Shown piece by piece: positions 44,469 through 53,091 of a stretch of DNA of 64,000 bases. The DNA comes from Nostoc sp. PCC 7524. Lineage in GTDB: Bacteria > Cyanobacteriota > Cyanobacteriia > Cyanobacteriales > Nostocaceae. The translations under genes and the position numbers were made by a program. Numbering within the stretch: the first letter of the stretch is position 1; each line of letters begins with the position of its first letter. The stretch lies in NCBI RefSeq assembly GCF_000316645.1, contig NC_019684.1, positions 3,749,501-3,813,500 of the forward strand, in the 5' to 3' direction. The notes beneath the pieces are model-generated. The model did no database searches. It was not told the DNA's origin and saw only the letters and a list, made by a program, of their open reading frames with translations.

Positions 44469-45833
44469 ATGGCGATCGCCACTATCAATCCCGCTACTGG
44501 GGAAACGCTCAAAACCTTTGAGCCACTCAATGATACAGAAATTGCCGCTAAATTAGATGCGGCACAACAGGCTTTTGAACAGTACCGTCAGACAAGTTTT
44601 CCAGAGCGATCGCAGTGGTTAAATACAGCTGCGTCAATTTTAGAGCAAGATCAGGCTGATTTTGCCAAAATCATGACTATTGAAATGGGCAAGCCTTACA
44701 AAGCCGCGATCGCAGAAGTGGAAAAATGCGCTTCAGTGTGTCGCTACTACGCTGAAAATGCTGTTGATTTCTTAGCTGATGTTTCAGTCAAAACTGATGC
44801 CAGCCATAGTTTTGTGCGCTATCAACCCTTGGGTATAATTCTCGCTGTCATGCCGTGGAATTTTCCCTTCTGGCAGGTGTTTAGATTTGCTGCGCCAGCA
44901 CTGATGGCGGGGAATGTCGGCTTACTCAAACACGCTTCTAATGTGCCGCAATGTGCTTTAGCAATTGCAGATATCATGCAACGGGCTGGTTTTCCTGAAG
45001 GTGTATTTCAAACTCTATTAATAGGTGCAGCGAAAGTTGCCGATTTAATGGCGGATGAGAGGGTAAAAGCTGCTACCTTAACAGGAAGTGAGCCAGCCGG
45101 CGCATCTCTAGCGGCGGCGGCGGGCAAACAAATTAAAAAAACCGTGTTGGAATTGGGAGGAAGTGACCCCTTTATTGTTTTAGAAAGTGCTGATTTAGCA
45201 GCAGCCGCTACGACAGCAACAACAGCACGAATGTTAAATACTGGTCAATCTTGCATTGCTGCCAAACGCTTTATTATTGCCGAAGCGATCGCTGATCAAT
45301 TTGAGAAATTGCTGTTAGAAAAATTCACGGCGTTGAAAGTTGGTGATCCCATGCTGCCCGACACCGATTTAGGCCCTTTAGCAACACCTGATATTCTCCA
45401 AGATTTAGACCAACAAGTACAAACTGCTGTCAAAAGTGGGGGAAAAGTCCTCACAGGTGGACATCCTTTAGATATGCGTGGCAACTTTTATCCGCCAACA
45501 ATTATCATAGATATTCCCATTGACTCACCCATTGCCCAAGAAGAATTTTTTGGACCAGTGGCGTTGTTATTTCGTGTGCCAGATATCGATGCTGCCATTA
45601 AACTAGCCAATGCTACACCCTTTGGTTTAGGCGCAAGTGCTTGGACAAACAACGATCAAGAACGCGATCGCTTAATCGCAGAAATTGAAGCTGGCGCAGT
45701 ATTTATCAACGGCTTAGTTAAATCTGATCCCCGACTACCATTTGGTGGTATTAAGCGTTCTGGGTATGGCAGAGAACTAAGCATTCAAGGCATACATGAG
45801 TTCATGAATGTTAAAACCGTTTGGGTGAAATAA
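44469..45833 (+). CDS. succinic semialdehyde dehydrogenase
   Basis: 454 residues, aldehyde dehydrogenase fold: MPWNFPFWQVFRFAAPAL, catalytic Glu228 in VLELGGSDPF and nucleophile Cys262 in NTGQSCIAAKRF. The short N-terminus and VNGLVKSDPRLPFGGIKRSGYGRE are typical of the NAD(P)-dependent succinic semialdehyde group. The ribosome site GGGAGG (44456-44461) lies seven bases before the ATG. Right next to it, in the same direction, is a ThDP decarboxylase; in Synechococcus PCC 7002 the equivalent pair turns 2-oxoglutarate into succinate via succinic semialdehyde. Substrate assignment rests on that context. Confidence 0.88.
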   Translation: MAIATINPATGETLKTFEPLNDTEIAAKLDAAQQAFEQYRQTSFPERSQWLNTAASILEQDQADFAKIMTIEMGKPYKAAIAEVEKCASVCRYYAENAVDFLADVSVKTDASHSFVRYQPLGIILAVMPWNFPFWQVFRFAAPALMAGNVGLLKHASNVPQCALAIADIMQRAGFPEGVFQTLLIGAAKVADLMADERVKAATLTGSEPAGASLAAAAGKQIKKTVLELGGSDPFIVLESADLAAAATTATTARMLNTGQSCIAAKRFIIAEAIADQFEKLLLEKFTALKVGDPMLPDTDLGPLATPDILQDLDQQVQTAVKSGGKVLTGGHPLDMRGNFYPPTIIIDIPIDSPIAQEEFFGPVALLFRVPDIDAAIKLANATPFGLGASAWTNNDQERDRLIAEIEAGAVFINGLVKSDPRLPFGGIKRSGYGRELSIQGIHEFMNVKTVWVK

Positions 45834-45932
45834 ATAGGAAATAGGGAGTAGTAAATAGTGAGTAAGGATTTTCTTTCACTACTCCTAACTCCCGATTTCC
45901 TACTCCCCAAATTAACTAATGAGGAATTTAAA

Positions 45933-47576
45933 ATGAATACGGCAGAACTATTAGTACAGTGTTTAGAAAATGAAGGTGTAGAATATGTTTTTGGTCTTCC
46001 TGGTGAAGAGAATTTACACGTTTTAGAAGCAATTAAACATTCATCGATTCAATTTATTACCACGCGTCATGAACAGGGTGCAGCGTTTATGGCTGATGTC
46101 TATGGACGCTTAACCGGCAAAGCTGGGGTGTGTCTTTCTACCCTTGGCCCTGGGGCAACAAATTTAATGACTGGTGTAGCAGATGCTAACCTTGATGGTG
46201 CGCCATTAGTAGCCATTACTGGGCAAGTGGGAACAGATAGAATGCACATTGAATCCCATCAATATTTAGATTTGGTGGCAATGTTCGCCCCTGTAACTAA
46301 GTGGAATAAACAGATTGTTAGACCGAGTATTACACCAGAAGTAGTGCGAAAAGCCTTCAAGCGATCGCAAACTGAAAAACCCGGTGCAGTTCATATAGAT
46401 TTACCAGAAAATATTGCTGCCATGCCCGTAGAGGGTAAACCATTGCATAAAGATAACGTTGAAAAAACCTACGCTTCTTTTGCGAGTATTCGAGCCGCCG
46501 CCGCCGCCATTTCTCAAGCAGTTAACCCACTAATATTAGTAGGAAATGGGGCAATTCGCGCTCAAGCTAGTGATGCAGTAACGCAATTTGCCACCCAGAT
46601 GAATATCCCTGTGGCTAATACCTTCATGGGTAAAGGTGTAATTCCCTACACTCATCCTTTAGCCTTGTGGTCAGTAGGATTACAACAAAGAGATTTTATT
46701 ACCTGCGGGTTTGATAATACAGATTTAGTCATTGCGATCGGTTATGATTTAATTGAATTTTCCCCTAAAAAATGGAATCCCGAAGGTAAAATTCCCATTG
46801 TGCATATTGGGGCAAGTTCTGCGGAAATTGATAGCAGTTATATTCCCAATGTAGAAGTAATCGGGGATATTTCCGATTCTCTGATGGAAATTTTAAAAGT
46901 AGCAGACCGACATGGTAAACCCAACCCCTACGCTATTAGTTTACGGGGAGAAATTCGGAGTGATTATGAACAATATGCTAATGATGAAGGTTATCCAATT
47001 AAACCGCAAAAGTTAATTTATGACTTGCGGCAAGTCATGGGGCCAGATGATATTGTGATTTCTGACGTAGGCGCACATAAAATGTGGATTGCTCGCCATT
47101 ATCATTGTCATAGCCCCAATACCTGCCTAATTTCTAATGGCTTCGCTGCAATGGGTATTGCTATTCCTGGTGCTTTAGCGGCAAAACTCGTCTATCCTAA
47201 CCGCAAAGTTGTAGCAGCTACCGGTGACGGTGGTTTTATGATGAATTGCCAGGAATTAGAAACAGCATTGCGTGTTGGTACGCCCTTTGTCACCTTAATT
47301 TTTAATGATGGTGGCTACGGTTTAATTGAGTGGAAACAAGAAAATCATTTTGGTAAAGGAAAATCATCTTTTGTCCATTTTGGCAATCCCGATTTTGTCA
47401 AATTAGCTGAAAGTATGGGCTTAAAAGGTTATCGAGTCGAATCAGCTTTGGACTTAATTCCTGTACTAAAAGAAGCCCTGGCTCAAGATGTACCTGCTGT
47501 CATTGACTGCCCTGTAGACTACAGAGAAAACCGCCGCTTTACCCAAAAAGCCGGTGAGTTAAGTTGTGAAGTTTAG
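45933..47576 (+). CDS. 2-oxoglutarate decarboxylase (acetolactate-synthase-like ThDP enzyme)
   Basis: 547 residues from the ATG at 45933, which has GAGG nine bases upstream; a longer frame from 45858 includes repeat sequence. ThDP enzyme: activating Glu47 in TRHEQGAAFMADVYGR and cofactor motif GDGGFMMN...NDGGYG. Such proteins are often labelled acetolactate synthase. The length, the adjacency to SSADH and the closing DYRENRRFT match the cyanobacterial 2-oxoglutarate decarboxylase that, with SSADH, closes the TCA cycle in place of 2-oxoglutarate dehydrogenase. A true biosynthetic IlvB cannot be fully excluded, but no ilvN is present. Confidence 0.82.
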   Translation: MNTAELLVQCLENEGVEYVFGLPGEENLHVLEAIKHSSIQFITTRHEQGAAFMADVYGRLTGKAGVCLSTLGPGATNLMTGVADANLDGAPLVAITGQVGTDRMHIESHQYLDLVAMFAPVTKWNKQIVRPSITPEVVRKAFKRSQTEKPGAVHIDLPENIAAMPVEGKPLHKDNVEKTYASFASIRAAAAAISQAVNPLILVGNGAIRAQASDAVTQFATQMNIPVANTFMGKGVIPYTHPLALWSVGLQQRDFITCGFDNTDLVIAIGYDLIEFSPKKWNPEGKIPIVHIGASSAEIDSSYIPNVEVIGDISDSLMEILKVADRHGKPNPYAISLRGEIRSDYEQYANDEGYPIKPQKLIYDLRQVMGPDDIVISDVGAHKMWIARHYHCHSPNTCLISNGFAAMGIAIPGALAAKLVYPNRKVVAATGDGGFMMNCQELETALRVGTPFVTLIFNDGGYGLIEWKQENHFGKGKSSFVHFGNPDFVKLAESMGLKGYRVESALDLIPVLKEALAQDVPAVIDCPVDYRENRRFTQKAGELSCEV

Positions 47577-48206
47577 AAAGTTATCAGGTATCTAGCATAA
47601 GTAATGAGTTAGGGTTTATTTATTTCTAGCTCATTACTTATCAATTTCTAAGAGGTTGTTTGAAAAGTGGTTGGCTGTGATTTTGGAGATTTATTGATCC
47701 CCGCTACCCCCCTTAAAAAGGGAAATTGAATCAAAGTCCCCCTTTTTAAGCTATCCATTATAAACATATTTACTTAACATTTCGAGAGTATTAACTCATG
47801 TCTCTAGAACCCTGATTCGTTCGTTTTTTATTCTCAATAAAAACACTGTTTTAGCGAGAAGAATAAATGGTGATTTGTCAAGTAGGCTTAAAGGTTCAGT
47901 CCTTAAGATGCCTATAGAGCAAGGGCTTTAAGATTGTAAAGAAAGATGTGGGTAACGCATAGCTTTTTAAGGGGGATTTAGGGGGATCTAAAATGTTTTG
48001 ATACCAACAAGAGAACTGTTAAAATCGGGTTAGTTGCAGTCACAGCAAAGGTTTATAAAATAGCCCATACAAAATACCGGACGTAATTTGGAACTTGAAC
48101 CAGATCCTATGGTTTAATTCACATTAGGCTGAATAAATATCCCTGTACCCCGCGTCAATTCTACAATAGAGTCAGTTGCAATTATCGCCTCACTACATTC
48201 ACGCTG
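47577..48206. other. 630-bp intergenic region
   Basis: Between two rightward genes. It is dominated by an interrupted MITE-like copy (47649 to about 48000). The remaining 200 bp, up to the methyltransferase ATG, should hold its promoter. No gene recognised. Confidence 0.5.
47649..48000. mobile_element. MITE-like element, interrupted copy
   Basis: Left end TAAGAGGTTGTTTGAAAAGT (47649-47668) and the CCCCCTTTTTAAG block match the 28226 element. At 47747 the element is split by about 215 bp of unrelated AT-rich sequence and resumes with AGCTTTTTAAGGGGGATTT at about 47961. The right terminal repeat is absent. The AGCT at both junctions may be a target duplication. Confidence 0.55.
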
Positions 48207-49157
48207 ATGAACACAAAAAACAAACCAGACTGGGCTGGTGAAAGTTTACTCTCCAATTTCGTTAATTTGTTAATTCAAACCAAACCTATTTACGGTGTGA
48301 TGAAACACCAAGCCAGACAAGTCCTCATCAAAACGGCTGAAAAAAATGGTATTCCCTGGCGCAAAAATTATGAGGCGCTGCAAAAATCGGGAGCAAAACA
48401 ACTGTTATCAGCAGTGACTAACCCGCGTGTTGTTTACCCCGATTACTACAACGTACCCTTCCATGCCTACTCTGAGGGGAATCTGTGCTGGGAGGCTGCT
48501 TTTGAAACGGAATCAGCTACCTATGCGATGGCATTACGGGTATGGCCGCAAGAAAATCTGACTTGGGAAGATGCCCATGCTAGACTCAGAGGCACTTTTC
48601 ATGATGCCCTGGAGACATACGGGCCTCGGCAAGTCAGGGATATTTTAGATATTGGTTGTTCTGTGGGTGTCTCTACCTTGGCGCTACACCGCTATTACCA
48701 ACGCCGGGAAAGATATCCAGTTCGCACGGTGGGTTTGGATTTGTCGCCCTATATGCTGGCTGTAGCTAGGACTAGAGATGTTAATAGTGAGATAGCCGAG
48801 TGGATTCATGGCAGGGCAGAAAATACAGGCTTACCAGATAACTCCTTTGATTTGGTAACTATCCAGTTTGTCACCCATGAACTCCCAAGTTATGCCAGCC
48901 AAGACATTTTCGCCGAGGCTAGAAGGTTACTTAGACCGGGTGGTTATATTGCCTTAGTAGATAATAACCCGCGATCGCCTGTCATCCAAAATCTCCCCCC
49001 CGTCCTCTTCACTCTCATGAAAAGTACTGAGCCGTGGAGTGACCAATACTACAGCTTTGACATAGAAGCAGCACTACAAAAAGTCGGTTTCCTAGAACCT
49101 GTAACCGTTCCCAGCGACCCCCGACACCGCACAATTATTGCTAGAAAACCAGAGTAA
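48207..49157 (+). CDS. class I SAM-dependent methyltransferase
   Basis: 316 residues. About 140 N-terminal residues of unknown fold (with NVPFHAYSEGNLCWEAAFE) precede a Rossmann methyltransferase domain: motif I ILDIGCSVGVSTLAL, VGLDLSPYML, then LPDNSFDLVTIQFVTHELP and RRLLRPGGYIALVDNNP. The post-motif pattern resembles UbiE-like small-molecule methyltransferases. The substrate cannot be read. It converges with the CrtI-like oxidoreductase gene with a 25-bp gap. Confidence 0.82.
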   Translation: MNTKNKPDWAGESLLSNFVNLLIQTKPIYGVMKHQARQVLIKTAEKNGIPWRKNYEALQKSGAKQLLSAVTNPRVVYPDYYNVPFHAYSEGNLCWEAAFETESATYAMALRVWPQENLTWEDAHARLRGTFHDALETYGPRQVRDILDIGCSVGVSTLALHRYYQRRERYPVRTVGLDLSPYMLAVARTRDVNSEIAEWIHGRAENTGLPDNSFDLVTIQFVTHELPSYASQDIFAEARRLLRPGGYIALVDNNPRSPVIQNLPPVLFTLMKSTEPWSDQYYSFDIEAALQKVGFLEPVTVPSDPRHRTIIARKPE

Positions 49158-49182
49158 ACAAATACTCCGCGCCCCTGTGCGT

Positions 49183-50715
49183 TTAAAAACTAACTCTATT
49201 CAGCATCCCCAAATGCTCACTCACAGGCGCAAGAGTATTAGCTACAATCATCCCACTAGCAGCGACAGCAGGTAAACCAATACCTGGAAACGTCGAATCA
49301 CCACAGCACATCAACCCAGTTATGGGTGTGCTGTGTCCCGGAAATAAACCCACGCCTGCGGAAATTGCTGGCCCATAAGAACCATGATGACGACGCAAAA
49401 ATCTTTCATGGCTAAGGGGTGTACCTACCAATGTAATTTCACAACGGGAGCGAATATCGGGAATAATTCTTTCTAAAGCTTGCCACATAACTTCAGCCCG
49501 CGATCGCTTCTGCTGCTCATATTCTTTACTTCTCCTGTCCATCCCTTCCCAGAGCATGTAAGGTTCATTACCTGGGGTGTAAACATGAATTACGTGTTTT
49601 CCTGGGGGTGCTAGGGATGGGTCGATAATGGAAGGAATTGATACTAATACGACATTTTGAGGCGCATTAATCCCCAATTCCCAATCATTGACTACTATAT
49701 AATGACAAGCTAAATCTGCTGGTAAACCCTGAGCGTCAATCCCTAAATGCAGGTGCATGAAACTATCACACTCAGGTATGACTTGGCGTTGGGTGCGGAA
49801 TTTTTCGGGTAATGCTCCCTCTGGTAATAGCTTCAGCGTATCCCAGACCGAAGCATTAGAAACAACTGCTCGCCGCGCCCGAATTTCTTCACCATTTCGC
49901 AGCCTCACACCTACGGCGCGTTTACCTTCTAATAAAATTTGCTCAACATGAGCGCCTAATATTAATTCTCCACCATGTTTTTTTAGTCCTTGTACTAAGG
50001 CATCCACTAAAGCACCACTACCACCGACAGGGTAATCTAACATTACTCCTGGTTTGTACCAGTCAGCAAACATAAATGCTACTTCGGCGGCATTAGTTCC
50101 CGATGCGGGTAGTCCAGAGAGGAGAAAACACAGCAAGTTGAGCCAGTTATAAATAAACGGGTCACGCACCACACCGTTCATGATACGGTCAAAAGACCCT
50201 GTTAACTTGAGAACATTGGCAGCGTGTTTAGCTAACGATGGGGCAAATTTACCGACAGTCACAGCTGCACCTATATCTAAGCGTAATGCAGCCGGAGGGA
50301 GAGCGATCGCTGCTTGGGCTAGTGGTGTCATCACCCTTTGCAGTTGTCGCCATTCCTTGACTGCATCCTGTCCCCGCAGTCTAGCCAAAACTTCACAAAA
50401 TTGGTCGCCTCCCACTGAGGTATCAAAATCACCTTCGGGCAAGCAACAGCCCCAGGTATCGTAATTAACACAAGGTAAATCAACACCAATTGCGTCTAGA
50501 ACTTGGCGTAAAGGATTAACAGAAGGACTGTAAGACAAACCAGAGTAGAGAGAAGGCCCTGAGTCAAACTTAAATCCCTGACGCTCAAAAGAGTGCGCCG
50601 CCCCACCTGCTATAGAATGACTTTCACAGACAGTCACCTCCAACCCATAGCGAGCCAAAAGAGCCGCACAACTCAAACCACCAATACCACTACCAATTAC
50701 GATTACGTCAGTCAT
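49183..50715 (-). CDS. CrtI/CRTISO-like FAD-dependent oxidoreductase
   Basis: 510 residues. N-terminal dinucleotide fold VIVIGSGIGGLSCAALLARYG and CESHSIAGGAAHSFER; RQGFKFDSGPSLYSGLS; and the C-terminal FAD-closing GLMCCGDSTFPGIGLPAVAASG. This set is shared by phytoene desaturases, carotene isomerases (CrtH) and retinol saturase-like enzymes, so a carotenoid or other isoprenoid is the likely substrate, but which one is not clear. About 510 residues is normal for the group. TTAGTCA heptamers begin immediately upstream of its ATG. Confidence 0.8.
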   Translation of the reverse strand: MTDVIVIGSGIGGLSCAALLARYGLEVTVCESHSIAGGAAHSFERQGFKFDSGPSLYSGLSYSPSVNPLRQVLDAIGVDLPCVNYDTWGCCLPEGDFDTSVGGDQFCEVLARLRGQDAVKEWRQLQRVMTPLAQAAIALPPAALRLDIGAAVTVGKFAPSLAKHAANVLKLTGSFDRIMNGVVRDPFIYNWLNLLCFLLSGLPASGTNAAEVAFMFADWYKPGVMLDYPVGGSGALVDALVQGLKKHGGELILGAHVEQILLEGKRAVGVRLRNGEEIRARRAVVSNASVWDTLKLLPEGALPEKFRTQRQVIPECDSFMHLHLGIDAQGLPADLACHYIVVNDWELGINAPQNVVLVSIPSIIDPSLAPPGKHVIHVYTPGNEPYMLWEGMDRRSKEYEQQKRSRAEVMWQALERIIPDIRSRCEITLVGTPLSHERFLRRHHGSYGPAISAGVGLFPGHSTPITGLMCCGDSTFPGIGLPAVAASGMIVANTLAPVSEHLGMLNRVSF

Positions 50716-50790
50716 TAGTCATTAGTCATTAGTTATTAGTCATTAGTCAAACTCCCCCCAATCCCCAATCCCCAGTCCCCAATCCCCCAA
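50711..50790. repeat. CATTAGT and CCCCAAT heptamer tracts
   Basis: Five CATTAGT units start at the start codon of the oxidoreductase gene and pass into CCCCAATCCCCAGT units, filling the divergent gap before the kinase gene. The oxidoreductase leader RNA therefore consists of repeat. Confidence 0.8.
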
Positions 50791-50849
50791 ATTTTTTGTC
50801 TATCCTAAGAATAGGGGAATCCTTTACGTAAATTGCCAGCAGGTGTCAA

Positions 50850-52043
50850 ATGCTGCAAGTAGAACAGATATTGCATGACCGTTATCAAGTCTTACGACAA
50901 TTGGGTAACAATGGTATTCGTCAAACTTGGTTAGCAAAAGATTTACAAGCTAATGATACAGAAAATTCGCAAGTTGTAGTTAAGCTTTTAGCTTTTGGTG
51001 GTACGGTACAGTGGGATGATTTGAAACTATTTGAACGGGAAGCCCAAATTCTCAAACAGCTAAATCATCCTCGTATTCCCCAATATATAGATTACTTTTG
51101 TGTCGATGACCGCAGCCTTTGGTTTGGTTTAGTCCAAGAATATATTCCTGGAGAATCACTCAAGGAAAAACTCACTGCTGGTAAAAGATTTACTGAAAAG
51201 CAAGCTAAAAAAATCGCGGTTGAGGTACTAAAAATACTCATGTATTTACATGAGTTAAACCCTGGTGTATTGCATCGAGATATTAAGCCCAGTAATTTAA
51301 TTTTGGGTGAAGATAAACATATTTATTTAGTAGATTTTGGTGCAGTTCAAGATAAGGCTGCTAAAGAGGGTGTGACTTTTACTGTTGTGGGTACTTACGG
51401 TTACGCACCTATGGAACAATATGGCGGTCGTGCCGTTCCAGCCTCCGATTTATATGCACTTGGCGCAACTCTAATTCATCTTTTAACTGGTGTTTCTCCG
51501 GCTGAATTACCCCAGCAAGATTTACGCATACAGTTTACAAATTTTGTTAATCTTAGCCCCGGTTTTGTGAAATGGTTGCAAAAACTGACAGAACCAGCAC
51601 CAGAACAACGTTTTACTGATGCTCATCAAGCTTTAGATACACTGAGAAATGGTTTAGTGGTGAAATCTGCAAGCTTAACCCGACTAGCACCTAGAAAACC
51701 TTTTATTAATAATTCTGGTTGTGGAATTAATAATACTACAGAGCTAGTACCGGAAGAAATTCAAGGCTGGAATTGGGGGGCTTTTTTATTACCTTGGTTT
51801 TGGTTGTGGAGTAATCAAGTCTGGTTTGGCTTATTTTGTTTTGTACCCCAAATTGGTTGGATAATGACGATCGCACTCGGTGCAAAAGGCAATGAATGGG
51901 CTTGGAAAAGTAGACACTGGCGCAGTATTGAACAATTTAAAGACCATCAAAGAGGTTGGGCGATCGCCGGGATTTTAATTGGCGCACCCATGAGTATTAT
52001 GTTATGGGTGGGTGCGATCGCTTTACTCAAATCAGTTTTTTAA
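50850..52043 (+). CDS. eukaryotic-type serine/threonine protein kinase with C-terminal membrane domain
   Basis: 397 residues. Kinase domain (about 11-270): Lys in VVVKLLAFG, catalytic loop LHRDIKPSNLIL, DFG in YLVDFGAVQD, and activation segment VGTYGYAPMEQY. The glycine loop is weak (LGNNGIRQTW). The C-terminal part contains the cyanobacterial module GWNWGAFLLPWFWLWSNQVW and two to three transmembrane helices ending at the C-terminus, so the kinase is probably membrane-attached. The partner is unknown; such kinases are numerous in Nostoc. Divergent from the oxidoreductase gene. Confidence 0.9.
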   Translation: MLQVEQILHDRYQVLRQLGNNGIRQTWLAKDLQANDTENSQVVVKLLAFGGTVQWDDLKLFEREAQILKQLNHPRIPQYIDYFCVDDRSLWFGLVQEYIPGESLKEKLTAGKRFTEKQAKKIAVEVLKILMYLHELNPGVLHRDIKPSNLILGEDKHIYLVDFGAVQDKAAKEGVTFTVVGTYGYAPMEQYGGRAVPASDLYALGATLIHLLTGVSPAELPQQDLRIQFTNFVNLSPGFVKWLQKLTEPAPEQRFTDAHQALDTLRNGLVVKSASLTRLAPRKPFINNSGCGINNTTELVPEEIQGWNWGAFLLPWFWLWSNQVWFGLFCFVPQIGWIMTIALGAKGNEWAWKSRHWRSIEQFKDHQRGWAIAGILIGAPMSIMLWVGAIALLKSVF

Positions 52044-52046
52044 ATT

Positions 52047-52290
52047 GGGAGTAGGGACTGGGGACTGGGGACTGGGGACTGGGGATTGGGGACTGGGGAC
52101 TGGGGATTGGGGACTGGGGACTGGGGACTGGGGATTGGGGACTGGGTAAAAATTCTACCTCATCTCCCTCATCCCCCACCCTACGGGTAGGCTTACGCCA
52201 TCGTAAGAGAAGCAAGCTAAATCTCCCTCATCTTCCTCATCTTCCTCATCTCCCTCATCCCCCTCATCCCCCCGTTCCCCTACTTCTTCA
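52047..52290. repeat. compound repeat B: GGGGACT array plus conserved palindromic module
   Basis: About thirteen GGGGACT/GGGGATT units (52055-52146), then GTAAAAATTCTACC and the module of about 43 bp (CCACCCTACGGGTAGGC, CTTACG-CCAT-CGTAAG, 52178-52222), then CTCCCTCAT units to 52270. Same order as copy A at 15911-16065. Confidence 0.82.
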
Positions 52291-52959
52291 CTATCCATTC
52301 ACATTTGATTCAATCAAACCCACAGGACAAGCCACATTTGTCCCACCTAAACCGCAATATCCATTAGGATTTTTAGCTAGGTACTGCTGATGGTAGCCTT
52401 CTGCGTAGTAGAACTCAGGAGCATCCAGAATTTCTGTAGTAATTTTCCCGTATCCAGCTTTGCTGAGGGCTGCTTGATAAGCATCCCGTGAGGCTTCGGC
52501 TAGCTGTTTTTGCGCTTGTGAATAAACGTAAATCCCTGAACGGTATTGAGTGCCAGCGTCATTACCTTGGCGCATTCCTTGGGTGGGATCATGACTTTCC
52601 CAAAATACTTTGAGTAATTCGGTGTAACTAATCACCTTGGGGTCAAACACCACCAACACTACTTCATTGTGTCCAGTCAAGCCAGAACAGACTTCTTCAT
52701 AGCTAGGGTTAGGAGTGTAACCAGCCGCGTAACCAACAGCCGTTGTATAAACCCCCTCTTTTTGCCAAAACTTCCGTTCCGCACCCCAAAAACAACCCAA
52801 ACCAAACACTGCTTGTTCCATACCTTCAGGAAACGGTGGCTTCAGTGGGTTTTTATTAACGTAATGATGAGCAGGTACAGGCATAGTTTGCGTCCTTCCT
52901 GGCAAAGCCTTCTCCGGAGTAGGCATAACCAACTTTTTGCCAAATCCAAAAAATCCCAT
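52291..52959 (-). CDS. msrA: peptide-methionine (S)-S-oxide reductase
   Basis: 222 residues from the ATG at 52957-52959; the longest frame adds 20 unlikely residues. Catalytic Cys56 in [14 protein letters not shown], then [30 protein letters not shown] and [19 protein letters not shown] are diagnostic. It reduces methionine-S-sulfoxide in proteins using thioredoxin, protecting against oxidative damage. The N-terminal 40 residues are a small extension common in cyanobacterial MsrA. The C-terminal CGLGG...CPVG includes a possible recycling cysteine. Monocistronic. Confidence 0.95.
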   Translation of the reverse strand: MGFFGFGKKLVMPTPEKALPGRTQTMPVPAHHYVNKNPLKPPFPEGMEQAVFGLGCFWGAERKFWQKEGVYTTAVGYAAGYTPNPSYEEVCSGLTGHNEVVLVVFDPKVISYTELLKVFWESHDPTQGMRQGNDAGTQYRSGIYVYSQAQKQLAEASRDAYQAALSKAGYGKITTEILDAPEFYYAEGYHQQYLAKNPNGYCGLGGTNVACPVGLIESNVNG

Positions 52960-53044
52960 TGATTTCAACTCTGAATTCTTATACACATTACTTAATATTC
53001 TAATGACTCTCCCTCTCAAAATCAGACACCCAACCCAATTACCT

Positions 53045-53091
53045 CTCCGCGCTCCTCTGCGTTTCCCTCCGCGCTCCTCTGCGTTAAAAAC
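53045..53091. repeat. dispersed CCGCGCTCCTCTGCGTT repeat
   Basis: Two copies of CCGCGCTCCTCTGCGTT in tandem in the gap between two leftward genes; related blocks lie at 20166, 22052 and 49161. Confidence 0.6.

Noticed and set aside
45933..47576. Annotation as biosynthetic acetolactate synthase (IlvB)
   Set aside because: No small subunit gene, adjacency to SSADH, and length match the 2-oxoglutarate decarboxylase group better.
52055..52146. Possible CRISPR array
   Set aside because: Repeat unit is 7 bp without spacers of 30 bp or more; no cas gene in the window.
52027..52215. 62-codon minus-strand frame
   Set aside because: Made of [16 protein letters not shown] heptamer translation; its opening [14 protein letters not shown] is the same conserved repeat module as upstream of carA.
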